From Aerococcus sp. Group 1 (GTDB lineage Bacteria; Bacillota; Bacilli; Lactobacillales; Aerococcaceae): a stretch of DNA of 64,000 nucleotides. Numbering within the stretch: the first letter of the stretch is position 1; each line of letters starts with the position of its first letter. The stretch is taken from NCBI RefSeq assembly GCF_000193205.1, contig NC_015278.1, forward strand, positions 620,001 through 684,000, written 5' to 3'. This document shows positions 1 to 9,200 of this stretch, one piece after another. Position numbers and translations under genes: made by a program. The notes beneath the pieces were generated by a model. It did no database searches, had not been told where the DNA came from, and saw only the letters and a program-made list of their open reading frames with translations.

Positions 1-1
1 T

Positions 2-115
2 GACTTTACTGTTGCCATGGCAATTTCCGTGATTACCATGAGTATTCCATTATTACTCTACTTGGTATTCCAAAAATACATTATCGGTACCTTTACCTCA
101 GCCGGTATTAAATAG
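2..115 (+). CDS. ABC transporter permease, C-terminal end (partial)
   Basis: Only the last 37 codons are in the window; the gene starts upstream. The reading frame ends at TAG (113-115) and encodes a hydrophobic helix followed by the tail FQKYIIGTFTSAGIK. This is the usual ending of MalG/UgpE-type inner-membrane permeases of carbohydrate ABC importers, where a short KYI(V)xGxxxGAxK tail follows the last membrane span. The next two genes (ATPase and binding lipoprotein) on the same strand complete an importer, so this is taken as its second permease. The substrate cannot be read from this fragment. Confidence 0.75.
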   Translation, partial: DFTVAMAISVITMSIPLLLYLVFQKYIIGTFTSAGIK

Positions 116-147
116 ATTAGTGACAAAGTAAGGAGTGTAGAAAAGTA

Positions 148-1296
148 ATGACTAGAATCTTATTAGATAACATCAAAAAAGCTTATGGCGATACCGTCAT
201 TATGGAAGATATGAGCTTTTCAGTTGAGGAGGGAGAACGTTTAGTTTTACTAGGCCCCTCTGGCTGTGGGAAATCAACAATTTTACGGATGATTGCCGGC
301 TTTGAAGAAATTACAGATGGTAATTTGATGTTTGACGAACAAAAGGTGAATGAAGTGGCCCCTGGAGACCGTAATGTAGCCATGGTTTTCCAAAACTATG
401 CCCTCTATCCTCATATGAACGTTTATGACAACATCACATATGGCCTCAAGGTCAATAAGGTCCCTAAAGATCGGATTGATAACCGGGTCAATGAAGTAGT
501 GGAAGCCCTAGACCTGGAAAAATATCTCCAACGGAAACCTGCTGAATTATCTGGTGGTCAGCGGCAACGGGTTGCTCTAGCACGTGCAACTGTTAAAGAT
601 AGCGATGTCTTCCTATTAGACGAGCCCCTATCTAACTTAGACGCCAAGTTACGGGTTTCAGCACGGGAATCTTTGGTGGATATCCACAGGCGTTACCGTC
701 AAACCATGATTTACGTGACCCACGACCAGATCGAAGCCATGACTTTTGCTGATCGGATTGCTTTACTGAACTTTGGGGAACTCCAACAAATTGATACACC
801 GGAAAATATTTACCATACCCCAGCCAATATCTTTACGGCTTGTTTTATTGGGAATCCTCCGATGAATATTTTTGATAATAGTTCCTATAAGGACGGCCGT
901 CTCTATATCCATGAGCAGTCCGCCCCATTAGCCCCTGAATGGGTGGAATTCATTGAAGCAGGCAATTACACTAACCTCAAAGTTGGTGTACGTCCTGAAG
1001 CAATCAAAGTAACAGTCAATCCTTCAGAAACAACCTTTACTGGGGTAGTCAGCCACATTGAAAACCAAGGGGCTAACTATGCCAACTATGTGGACATTGC
1101 TGGTGAAACTATGGTGGTCTTAACTCAAATTCGCCTAGCTGACCCAGGTGACCCCATTTATATGGAATTTGAAAAGTATGACTTGCATTTCTTCGATGTT
1201 GATACGACCAATTCCATTGGTTACCCAGAAAATATCCTTAATGCTAAGCGTTTATCTGCAGGGCAAAAACCATTGCCTATTAACGCGCGCGACTAA
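148..1296 (+). CDS. Carbohydrate-type ABC transporter ATP-binding protein (MsmX/UgpC-like)
   Basis: Cytoplasmic ATPase of 382 residues that would energise the importer formed with the neighbouring permease and lipoprotein. Visible motifs are Walker A GPSGCGKS (about residue 37), the Q-loop in VFQNYALYPHM, signature LSGGQRQRVALARA, Walker B VFLLDEPLSNLD and the switch-histidine segment YVTHDQIEAM. A C-terminal extension of about 140 residues looks like the TOBE/regulatory region of the MalK/MsmX/UgpC class (GVRPEAIKV), and the length fits that class. The start at 148 follows an AAGGAG-like site. It lies 32 nt behind the permease stop, consistent with one operon. Such ATPases can serve several importers in Firmicutes, so the substrate is open. 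Confidence 0.9.
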   Translation: MTRILLDNIKKAYGDTVIMEDMSFSVEEGERLVLLGPSGCGKSTILRMIAGFEEITDGNLMFDEQKVNEVAPGDRNVAMVFQNYALYPHMNVYDNITYGLKVNKVPKDRIDNRVNEVVEALDLEKYLQRKPAELSGGQRQRVALARATVKDSDVFLLDEPLSNLDAKLRVSARESLVDIHRRYRQTMIYVTHDQIEAMTFADRIALLNFGELQQIDTPENIYHTPANIFTACFIGNPPMNIFDNSSYKDGRLYIHEQSAPLAPEWVEFIEAGNYTNLKVGVRPEAIKVTVNPSETTFTGVVSHIENQGANYANYVDIAGETMVVLTQIRLADPGDPIYMEFEKYDLHFFDVDTTNSIGYPENILNAKRLSAGQKPLPINARD

Positions 1297-1349
1297 AAGC
1301 GGTTATTTCAAATTATTAATAGTTAATATAGAAAGAGGGTTTATAAAGC

Positions 1350-2657
1350 ATGTCGTTAAAAAATAGAATTTTTAAAGGAGCCATGGCGCTCCTAGCTGGA
1401 CTTTCCTTGGCAGCGTGTGGCAATGGTGGTTCCGAATCAGCTAGCAACGATGGTGGCGGAGAAGGACCAATTGAAATTGAATACTGGCACGGAAATGCTG
1501 ATACCCAAGGGGGCCAACAGGTTAAAGAATTGGTGGATAAATTTAATGAATCTCAAGATGAAGTTCATGTGACACCAGTTTATAATGAAGGCTTGTATGT
1601 AGGCTTGATGAAGAACTTACAAACTCAAGCTGCAGCTAAGAAATATCCAGCAGTAGTTCAAATTGGCTGGGCTTATCGGGAATACTTCGATGAGAACTTC
1701 GAATCCATGAAGCCGGCTGAACTCATTGACAAATATGCGGCTGAAGAAGACAAAGACTACATGGACACCAAGTTCCACGATGAATTCACTAACCTTGCTA
1801 AGAACCTAGAAGGGGAAGTTCTAGGTTTCCCTTACTCCGCTTCAACAGCTGTTATCTTCGTTAATGAAGACCTTCTCGCTGAAGCTGGTGTCAACCCCGA
1901 CGAAATTAAAACCTATGAAGATTTATTTGAAGCAGCCAAAACCGTCAAAGACAAAACGGGTAAATATGGTTTGAATATTGACCAATCCAATGACAACTGG
2001 ACCTCCCAACAATTAATTGAATCCAATGGGGGTAAAGTGGTTACTGACGATGGGAAGACTGCTATCGGTTCTGATGAATCCATCGAAGCTATGGGCTTAT
2101 GGGCTGAAGGTATTGAAGAAGGATATGTCTTCAACGGGCAAACTGCTGATGGGCAACAATCATTCATTACTGGTGACGTAGCTATGACCAACTCAACCAT
2201 CGCTCAACGTGGAAATATCACCCGTAATGCTAGCTTCAAAGCCAAAGCGATCCCATTACCAAGCTTTGGGGATAAAGAACGCGCTATTCCAGCTGGGGGC
2301 TCTTTCTTAGCCGTAACCGCCCAAGATGAAGCAGAGCAAGAAGCTTCTTGGAAATTTATTAAATTCCTCTTCGAACCAGATAACATTGCAATTTGGGACG
2401 AAGGAACTGGTTACTTACCTCCAACGACCGATGCGACAGAGAACGATACCTTGAAGAAATTAATCGAAGAAGACCAAATGTATCAAACCTCTTATGGCCA
2501 AATGGAAGACTTAGTACCATTCTCATCCTTCCCAGGGGCCAATGGTTTACAAGCATCTGAAAAATTCAGAGACGCACGTGACCGTATCTTTACTGGTGTA
2601 TCTGCTTCTGAAGAACTGCCTAAAGCAGAAGACGAAATTAATCAATTATTGAACTAG
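1350..2657 (+). CDS. Extracellular solute-binding lipoprotein, family 1 (UgpB-like)
   Basis: A 435-residue lipoprotein expected outside the membrane, delivering substrate to the adjacent permeases. It has a signal peptide with lipobox SLAAC (Cys about residue 22), a Ser/Gly/Asn linker, then a periplasmic-binding fold beginning IEIEYWHGNADTQGG. The YWHG start, the FPYSASTAVIFVNEDLL segment and the AAGGSFLAV segment resemble family-1 binding proteins for sugars and glycerol-3-phosphate. It lies 53 nt downstream of the ATPase and is followed by a hairpin terminator, so it ends the importer operon or allows partial read-through into the next genes. Downstream phosphatase, 2H phosphoesterase and nucleoside hydrolase genes hint at a phosphorylated or nucleoside-linked substrate, which is inference only. 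Confidence 0.85.
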   Translation: MSLKNRIFKGAMALLAGLSLAACGNGGSESASNDGGGEGPIEIEYWHGNADTQGGQQVKELVDKFNESQDEVHVTPVYNEGLYVGLMKNLQTQAAAKKYPAVVQIGWAYREYFDENFESMKPAELIDKYAAEEDKDYMDTKFHDEFTNLAKNLEGEVLGFPYSASTAVIFVNEDLLAEAGVNPDEIKTYEDLFEAAKTVKDKTGKYGLNIDQSNDNWTSQQLIESNGGKVVTDDGKTAIGSDESIEAMGLWAEGIEEGYVFNGQTADGQQSFITGDVAMTNSTIAQRGNITRNASFKAKAIPLPSFGDKERAIPAGGSFLAVTAQDEAEQEASWKFIKFLFEPDNIAIWDEGTGYLPPTTDATENDTLKKLIEEDQMYQTSYGQMEDLVPFSSFPGANGLQASEKFRDARDRIFTGVSASEELPKAEDEINQLLN

Positions 2658-2670
2658 TCATATGAATAGA

Positions 2671-2705
2671 AAGCTGGGGCAGACAAGGCTCCAGCTTTTT
2701 GTTTT
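2671..2705 (+). terminator. Rho-independent terminator after the binding lipoprotein
   Basis: AGCTGG at 2672 pairs with CCAGCT at 2691, with an internal GGGCAGACAAGGC loop region and a following T-rich run. It separates the importer genes from the PP2C-like gene, which has its own strong AGGAGG ribosome site 20 nt further on. Confidence 0.7.
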
Positions 2706-2726
2706 ATTTAGAGAGGAGGGGGAGTC

Positions 2727-3533
2727 ATGGTTCAATTGATTAAGGAATTTATCCAAGGAAAACACCCTGATCAAGCCCGATGTGAAGACGATTATATTAT
2801 TAGGGATGATTATGTCGCAGTGATTGATGGGGTAAGCTCCAAATCCACTTTTACCTATCAGGGACAAACAACAGGGAAATTAGCCAGTAGATTAATAAAG
2901 GAAGCGATTAGTCAATTGCCAAAAGCAGCTGACTTAGAAGAAATATTAGCGAGAATCAACGCCGTCATTAACCAATTTTATCAGGAAATCGCCTTTGACC
3001 TAGACCGAAAAGAATTTGGCCTCCAAGCGGTCATGGCTTTATATAGCCGGCATTTAGGGAAGATCTTCTTAATTGGTGATTGTCAAGCCAGGGTCAATGG
3101 CAGGAACTATTACCAGCCCAAACGGTCAGATGAGGTGCTCAGTCAGATGCGCTCCCTTGTCTTGGCGATTGCAGCTGGTCCGGATGAACACCAAGACCAA
3201 GACCTTGGGCGAGAAGTCATCCTACCTTGGATCATTCAATCGACCTGCTTTGCTAACCAAGCAGAGACGCCCTATGGTTATGCAGTAATTAACGGGGAAG
3301 ACATCCCCATGTCCTTAATCAAGTCGATCTCTGTGAAGAGAGGAGACCGGGTAACGCTTACCAGTGATGGTTATCCTGACATTAAGGAGGACTTTTCGGC
3401 TACTGAGGCCTATTTGCAGGAAATTTTAAGGCAAGACCCGAACTTATGCCGGGATTTTCTCTCAACTAAGGGGCTTCATTCCCAGTATAATAGCTTTGAT
3501 GATCGTTGCTATCTAGAATTCATTGTGACTTAG
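2727..3533 (+). CDS. PP2C-like protein phosphatase-family protein
   Basis: A 268-residue cytoplasmic protein without signal peptide. It carries the spaced Asp motifs of the PP2C/SpoIIE metal-dependent phosphatase fold: CEDDY near residue 20, AVIDGVSS near 31, FLIGDCQ near 115, LTSDGYPD near 213, and FDDRCYLEF at the end. These acidic positions bind the two catalytic metals in PP2C enzymes, so dephosphorylation of a protein or small molecule is likely. It is short and compact like bacterial stand-alone PP2C members, but diverged from the housekeeping Stp/PrpC form and not next to a kinase gene. It is followed after 13 nt by a 2H phosphoesterase and then a nucleoside hydrolase, apparently one operon. 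The target is unknown. Confidence 0.7.
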   Translation: MVQLIKEFIQGKHPDQARCEDDYIIRDDYVAVIDGVSSKSTFTYQGQTTGKLASRLIKEAISQLPKAADLEEILARINAVINQFYQEIAFDLDRKEFGLQAVMALYSRHLGKIFLIGDCQARVNGRNYYQPKRSDEVLSQMRSLVLAIAAGPDEHQDQDLGREVILPWIIQSTCFANQAETPYGYAVINGEDIPMSLIKSISVKRGDRVTLTSDGYPDIKEDFSATEAYLQEILRQDPNLCRDFLSTKGLHSQYNSFDDRCYLEFIVT

Positions 3534-3546
3534 GAAGGAAATCATT

Positions 3547-4206
3547 ATGGAAATTAATAATCCCCAAGATAAATTTACCCCAAACGGTCAAGCAATCAGT
3601 AATCCAGGTTATACAGTGATTTCTTATGCTAATGAAGCGATGAAAGAAGTGGTCGCTTCTGGAGAGAAAATTCAAACCGCCTTCACTGATTTTCCGCAGA
3701 GTGACCAAGACAAGCTGGCGCTCCTACCGCCATATAGTTTTCATATTACCATCCTAGGCCTGTTTAAGGAGCGAGACCAAGGGACGGACAAATGGCCGGC
3801 TTTCTTACCGCATACTTACTCTAGACAAAAAATCAAACAAGCCTTGGTCCAGCGTTTTGAACAAGTGGTTAAACCACAAAATATCAAAATGAAGGTGACT
3901 GGACTGATTCCTCAAGCTATCTTGCTTGAACCTAGTGATGTGGATAGCTACCACCGCTTAGATAACTACCGCCGCCAACTGGCTGATGCTTTTCAGCTGC
4001 CCATGGAAGAGGATTATCAATTTCACATGAGCCTATCCTATCTGCTCGGTGAGAAAAGTGCAGAACTTAGTGACCTCTGTCAAGAATTGGAAAGGGAGCT
4101 CTTAAAAGTGGAACCCTTCCTCTTGCCCCAAGCTGACCTGGCTTTTTATGAAGACATGCTAGCCTTCTATCCTTTGTCCCAGTCTGAAGCGCAAGTAGGT
4201 GGTTAA
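3547..4206 (+). CDS. 2H phosphoesterase, DUF1868-type
   Basis: A 219-residue soluble protein. The two hallmark HxT/S motifs of the 2H phosphoesterase superfamily are present: FHITILG (about residue 71) and FHMSLSY (about residue 158). In this superfamily the paired histidines and Thr/Ser residues act on cyclic phosphodiesters, such as 2',3'-cyclic nucleotides or ADP-ribose cyclic phosphate. The N-terminal segment with KFTPNGQAISNPGYTVI looks like the DUF1868 branch. The gene starts 13 nt after the PP2C-like gene with AGGAAGG as ribosome site and ends one base before the nucleoside hydrolase ATG, so the three are almost certainly co-expressed. The exact substrate cannot be told from sequence. 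Confidence 0.75.
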   Translation: MEINNPQDKFTPNGQAISNPGYTVISYANEAMKEVVASGEKIQTAFTDFPQSDQDKLALLPPYSFHITILGLFKERDQGTDKWPAFLPHTYSRQKIKQALVQRFEQVVKPQNIKMKVTGLIPQAILLEPSDVDSYHRLDNYRRQLADAFQLPMEEDYQFHMSLSYLLGEKSAELSDLCQELERELLKVEPFLLPQADLAFYEDMLAFYPLSQSEAQVGG

Positions 4207-4207
4207 T

Positions 4208-5170
4208 ATGCGGCAAGTGATCATTGATACGGATCCAGGTACAGACGATAGTCTCGCCATCTTATTAGCCTTAAGTCAACCAGATATAGAAGTTATCGGC
4301 CTCACCACCGTTCAAGGCAACCAGTCACTTGAACAAATTAATGCCAATGCCAGCAGCTTGGTGAATTATCTCGGCCTAGAAACACCCATTTATTCGGGAG
4401 TTGCTTACCAAAGCCAAAATCCAATCATTAAGCAAAGCCAGCGCCAAGCCTACCATGGTGGCAAAGGCATGGGGGATTTAGACCTGCCTGCCAATAAGAC
4501 ATTAATACAACAAGAAAGTGCTGTCGATTTTATCATTAGTAGGGTGAAACAGGCCCCTCAAAAGGTCGATCTCCTGACGCTAGGCCCTCTGACTAACCTG
4601 GCACGGTGTCTGAAAAAAGAACCCAATTTGGCCCATGACTTAGGAAGAGTCTATTCAATGGGTGGCGGCATCCATAAAGGCAAGCTTACTCCAGTCACTG
4701 AATTTAACTATGGCTACGACGCCCAGTCGGCTCAGGCTGTCTACCAAGGGATTGGGGCAGTTAATCCAATCACAATGTGTGGCTTGGATGCTACTTACCA
4801 AGCGCTCTTTACTCCTGAACGGATTCAAGCCATTGAACAAGCTTATCCTAAGCTGGGTAGACTATTCCATGCCTTATTTGATAGTCAGATCAAAAGTTAC
4901 CAAGAACGAGAAAAATTACCTGGTTGTGTTATTCATGATGTCATGTCCTTTATGCTTTATTACGCGGATGATTTTGTTGAAGACGCTCCCTTGACCTCCA
5001 TGACAATTGTGACGGATAGTGACTTAGTCCAGGGGCTTTGCGTGGCGGACTTAGAGGGACGTTTTGACCAAGAAGTCAACGCCCGGCCAGTCATGGCAAT
5101 TCATGTCGACCGCTATTTTAACCAGCTCATGGTAGCTTTTGCTTATTTGGAAGCAAAATTACCTGATTGA
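4208..5170 (+). CDS. Inosine/uridine-preferring nucleoside hydrolase
   Basis: A 320-residue hydrolase of the IUNH family that cleaves the N-glycosidic bond of ribonucleosides to give base and ribose. The N-terminal calcium-binding motif DTDPGTDDS (residues 7-15) is intact, followed by VIGLTTVQGNQ, the LGPLTNLA segment and, near the C-terminus, IHDVMSF, whose HD pair is also part of the active site. The length is normal for the family. ATG 4208 is preferred over an in-frame GTG at 4199, because 4208 lies one base after the upstream stop and gives the standard N-terminus. It is the last gene of the PP2C-2H-hydrolase set and is followed by a terminator. Cytoplasmic nucleoside salvage is the likely role. 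Confidence 0.9.
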   Translation: MRQVIIDTDPGTDDSLAILLALSQPDIEVIGLTTVQGNQSLEQINANASSLVNYLGLETPIYSGVAYQSQNPIIKQSQRQAYHGGKGMGDLDLPANKTLIQQESAVDFIISRVKQAPQKVDLLTLGPLTNLARCLKKEPNLAHDLGRVYSMGGGIHKGKLTPVTEFNYGYDAQSAQAVYQGIGAVNPITMCGLDATYQALFTPERIQAIEQAYPKLGRLFHALFDSQIKSYQEREKLPGCVIHDVMSFMLYYADDFVEDAPLTSMTIVTDSDLVQGLCVADLEGRFDQEVNARPVMAIHVDRYFNQLMVAFAYLEAKLPD

Positions 5171-5192
5171 TAATTTATAAATAATATTTTTA

Positions 5193-5238
5193 TCCCTCAG
5201 ACCTACTTTTATTGTTAAATTGGGCTGAGGGATTTTTT
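5193..5238 (+). terminator. Rho-independent terminator after the nucleoside hydrolase
   Basis: TCCCTCAG (5193) pairs with CTGAGGGA (5225) and is followed by TTTTTT. It closes the operon and isolates the surface-protein gene downstream. Confidence 0.8.
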
Positions 5239-5667
5239 GTACTTTGATCTATAAGGGATAGTTCAGATACAAGAGATAGTATTTTAATAAGTACAAACTT
5301 GTATAATAATGTCCAAGAATTAGCCGGTTTACCGATATTTTATAATAAATAAGACAAGTTTTACGGCTGAGAGGGACATTTGACCGAGGGTTCCTGATTA
5401 AAAAATACATTATATTGTACATTAGATCTTTTAATTTAATAAATAATGTAAAAATGATAAGCTGAAAAACCCTTAATTAAAAAGGGATTAAAGCACTTTC
5501 AAGAAAAATCAAGAAAAGTAAACAAAGTGATCGATTTTCTTAAAGTTATTTTAAAAAACTAGTTTTTAAAAATTTTTTTGCTTTACTGAAGGAGCATAAT
5601 TTATTGAATGCACATGTCAAGAAACATGCGTTGACGGTGACAAGAACTATAGAAAGTAGTTGAAAAT
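5239..5667 (+). other. Long AT-rich leader region before the surface-protein gene
   Basis: About 430 bases with no convincing gene. It is AT-rich and contains a good -10 hexamer TATAAT near 5301 without a convincing -35, a small CGGT/ACCG hairpin near 5327, and a GGCTGAGA/CCTGAT pair at 5365-5398 that superficially recalls thi-box core motifs. A GCACATGT/ACATGCG inverted repeat lies near 5610-5630. The region probably holds the promoter and a long 5' leader of the YSIRK protein gene; none of the elements could be assigned with confidence. Confidence 0.4.
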
Positions 5668-6156
5668 ATGGTAGGGAAAAATAATTTTAAGTTATTGCGA
5701 GAGAAAAATAGCAATCGCTATTATCGCTACAGCATTAAACGTTTAAATATCGGGGTAGCCTCAGTAGCAGTGGCAGTGGGTCTGCTCTTCATGGGGGACG
5801 CTTCGGTAGTACGCGCTGCTGTTGATGAAATCCATGCTGAAGAGACTTCACGTCCAGTTGATGCTTCCAAGCTCCTGACTACTGACAGCGTGCCAGTTCC
5901 GGAGCCTGTTGCAGATAATGACAAGTTAGATAAGGCTCAAGCTCCTGAACCAGTGCATTCTGTTAATGACAAAATTGCTGCAGAAACAGATCCAGTAGCT
6001 GAAGTAGCTCCACAGATTGAAGAAAAAACTATAACTTCTTCTGATGCAGCTCCAGCTGAAATAGTGCCAGTGGCTGAAGACAAAGCTGTAACTTTTCCTG
6101 ATCTAGCTCCAGCTGAAGAAAAAAGGCTGAAAAAGTTCAAGCCAATAATTCCGTAG
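5668..6156 (+). CDS. YSIRK signal peptide and N-terminal fragment of the giant surface protein (frameshifted)
   Basis: This 162-codon frame holds the secretion signal of the large protein that follows. A basic N-terminus precedes YSIKRLNIGVASVAVAVG, a YSIRK-type signal used by septally secreted LPxTG proteins, with probable cleavage after VVRA (about residue 51). An Ala/Pro/Glu-rich stretch follows. The frame stops at 6154-6156, but adding one A to the A6 tract at 6119-6124 joins it smoothly to the next frame (EEKKAEKVQANN), which continues for over 3,300 residues. The break could be an assembly homopolymer error, a real mutation, or a slippage site for on/off expression. A lone secreted peptide of this composition is unlikely to be functional. 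Confidence 0.75.
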   Translation: MVGKNNFKLLREKNSNRYYRYSIKRLNIGVASVAVAVGLLFMGDASVVRAAVDEIHAEETSRPVDASKLLTTDSVPVPEPVADNDKLDKAQAPEPVHSVNDKIAAETDPVAEVAPQIEEKTITSSDAAPAEIVPVAEDKAVTFPDLAPAEEKRLKKFKPIIP

Positions 6157-6287
6157 AAGCTGCTGTTGAAAAAGCAGTTGATGTACCAAAAACAGCTGCC
6201 TATGTAGCAGAAGCAGGTGCGGAAATTCCAGGTGCCAGTGCTGAAGCAGCCCGCGAAGCCCAACTTGATCGCTTAGCCAAGAAAGTC

Positions 6288-9200
6288 TTGGCGGCATCAA
6301 ACCCTAAAGCAGTTCTTAAAGAAAATCTTAAGGACATCTATGCGGAAGAAGACGTTGACGGTATCCTTAACTATGTCAATCTAGCTAATGTAAGTAACGG
6401 TCATCAGTTGATGGATGAAATCAGCAAGGCAGGCCTTCAATACGCCAACGACAAACGCCGCCCAGGCTTTGCTTTCTATGCAGCGCCAGAATTACCAAGT
6501 GAAGTACGCGTTGGTGGTGCTCCTGTTGCTTTAGGTGATGCTAATACTCCGCTTACCCACAAGGGAGACGGACTTGTTTATGGTACAGCTGGACAGCCAG
6601 CTAAATACACCTTTAAAGCTACTCCAAATAAGGGAGCTAATAAAGTTGATTTTGAATTGATTTATAATGTAGGGCCTAACGGCTTAAATACTCTCCGTTC
6701 AGCAACACATGATGGACGTTTAGGTATCACATTAGGTTCTGGTTTTAATGTTTCAGATAGCAGTATCATCCCAGCTACAGCAGAGATTCCAGGAAATAAA
6801 TTCTATGAAAAACCTAAAGCTGTTCAATTACGTAAAAACGGTCAGCTAGGCTACGAAGGTTTTTCACTTTCATCGTCTATTCCTTTGCCTAATGTAGATG
6901 CAATGAAAAGCCATCCGCTTATATATAAATTTTCTGTTCCTGTTAAAGATTGGAATGGTAAGTTAGATTATAAAGCGACAATTGGAATGTTTAATACAGC
7001 TTTCACAGATCAAAATGGCGGTAAGAAAGATCCATTATCAAGAGATAATTATTTTGTTAATAGTGCTATTCAACAAGGTGACTTAAACCCTGAAGCTAAC
7101 TTTGGTACCCGCGAAAAAGTTACCAAGTCACCAATCAAATTCCAAACCAAGTATAAGACAACGACCGAACTCCCTATCGGTGCAGCTAAAGAAGTTAAGC
7201 GCGGAGAAGAAGGGGTTGCCAAGCATATTAAAACAGTTCGTACCTACAAGGGCGTTGACTTAGGGGAAATTGGTGAACGTGATGAGATCGAAAAACCAGC
7301 AGTAGATGCTGAAATCCTTCTCGGGGTAGGCCTTCCTGAAGGTCAAAAATTACCAGTCGAACCTCCAGTAGTGAATCCTCGTTTATCTGGTGATACGACA
7401 ATTAGTGGTACAGCTGAACCAAACAAACTAATCACTGTTACAGTTGGAAATAAGACTTACAAGACTAGTACCAATCCTGATGGGGAGTTCCAAATTTCTA
7501 ATATAACGCCACTAAATGAAGGCGATACGATTTCAGCTGTTGTACACGATGGCGATCGTACTAGTCGCCCAGGTAAGACCATTGTTCCTCGTGATGGACG
7601 TACTCCTAAGATTACAACCGAACGTGGTGAAAAAGACGGTCGTCCAGGAACAAAGGTTACCGTAATCGATCCGGTAACTGGAAGAACCTTGAATGAGACT
7701 TTCGTTTATGACGGCGCCAAAGGTGACCCTGGAGCAGTCGGCCCTCAAGGACCAAAAGGAGACGCAGGAGCTAAAGGTGAAAAAGGAGATCCTGGTAAAA
7801 CAGGTGCTCAAGGTCCCCAAGGCGAACAGGGAGCAACAGGTGAACGCGGCCCCCAAGGTCCAAAAGGAGACACCGGCGCAGCTGGTCCTCAAGGTCCCCA
7901 AGGCCCACGAGGCGAACAGGGAGCAACAGGTGAGCGCGGTCCCCAAGGTCCAAAAGGAGACACCGGCGCAGCTGGCCCCCAAGGTCCTCAAGGTCTACGG
8001 GGAGATAAAGGTGAACAGGGTGTTGCTGGTGCCAAAGGTGAAAAAGGCGATGCTGGTAAGTCCTACGTTCCAGTTGTTGACCGCGATGACGCTAACAAAC
8101 AAACCACCATTAAATTCTACCCAGCTAAATCTGACGGCACTGCCGATACAACGAAGAACCCAGTAGCCCAAGGTGTCGTTAAAGACGGCAAAGACGGTCA
8201 AAAAGGCGACAAGGGTGAAACCGGTGCTACTGGTGCCCAAGGCGAAAAAGGTGACGATGGTAAATCCTTCGTTCCGGTTGTAAGTCGCGATGAAGCTAAG
8301 AAAGAAACCACTATTAAGTTCTACCCAGCTAAGCCAGACGGTTCTGCTGATACTAACCAAAAGCCAGTCGCTCAAGGTACCGTAAAAGACGGTGAAAAAG
8401 GCGAAAAAGGTGAACGTGGTCCTCAAGGCGAACAAGGTCTGAGAGGTGAAACCGGCGCTCAAGGGCCAAAAGGTGACAAGGGTGAAACCGGTGCTCAAGG
8501 GCCAAAAGGCGATAAAGGTGAAACCGGCGCTCAAGGGCCAAAAGGCGATAAGGGTGAAACCGGCGCTCAAGGACCAAAAGGTGATAAAGGTGAAACCGGC
8601 GCTCAAGGGCCAAAAGGCGATAAGGGTGAAACCGGCGCTCAAGGACCAAAAGGTGATAAAGGTGAAACCGGCGCTCAAGGACCAAAAGGTGATAAAGGTG
8701 AAACCGGTGTCCAAGGCCCACAAGGTCCTAAAGGTGAACAAGGCGCTCCAGGAGCCCCAGGTAAGGACGGTCGTGACGGCCTAACACCATTAGTCGACGT
8801 CCGCCGCAACGATGCCAATGATGGTGTCTTGATTACAGTAACCCCACGCCACTACAATGCCCAAGGGCAAGTTGAAAACGGAACCCCAACCACTAGCGAA
8901 GTCAAAGACGGCGCTCCTGGTACCGACGGCAAGACCTATGTCCCAGTCGTTGAAAAGGGAAATGATGGGATTACCCACATCAAGTTCTACCCAGCCAAAA
9001 AAGATGGCACACCTGACAAAGACCAACAACCTATTGCTACCGGTCAAGTTAAAGACGGCGAAAAGGGTGAAAAAGGTGATACTGGTGCTACCGGTGCCCA
9101 AGGTGAGAAGGGTAAGGACGGTGCAGATGGCAAGTCCTACGTTCCCGTTGTTGAACGCGATGACGCTAACAAACAAACCACCATTAAGTTCTACCCAGCC

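Noticed and set aside
5365..5398. GGCTGAGA and CCTGAT words resembling the core of a thiamine pyrophosphate riboswitch
   Set aside because: The flanking P1, P2 and P4 stems and the downstream GGATAATACCAGC-like part are missing, and the downstream gene has no link to thiamine.
6118..6126. AAAAAAG heptamer as a dnaX-type programmed -1 frameshift signal
   Set aside because: The phase is wrong: the zero frame reads GAA GAA AAA AGG, not A AAA AAG, so tandem slippage of the classical kind does not apply; single-site slippage or RNA polymerase slippage remain possible.
8461..8712. Regular 36-bp repeats that could suggest a CRISPR array
   Set aside because: The units are directly adjacent without spacers, lie inside an open frame and encode Gly-X-Y triplets; no cas genes are present.
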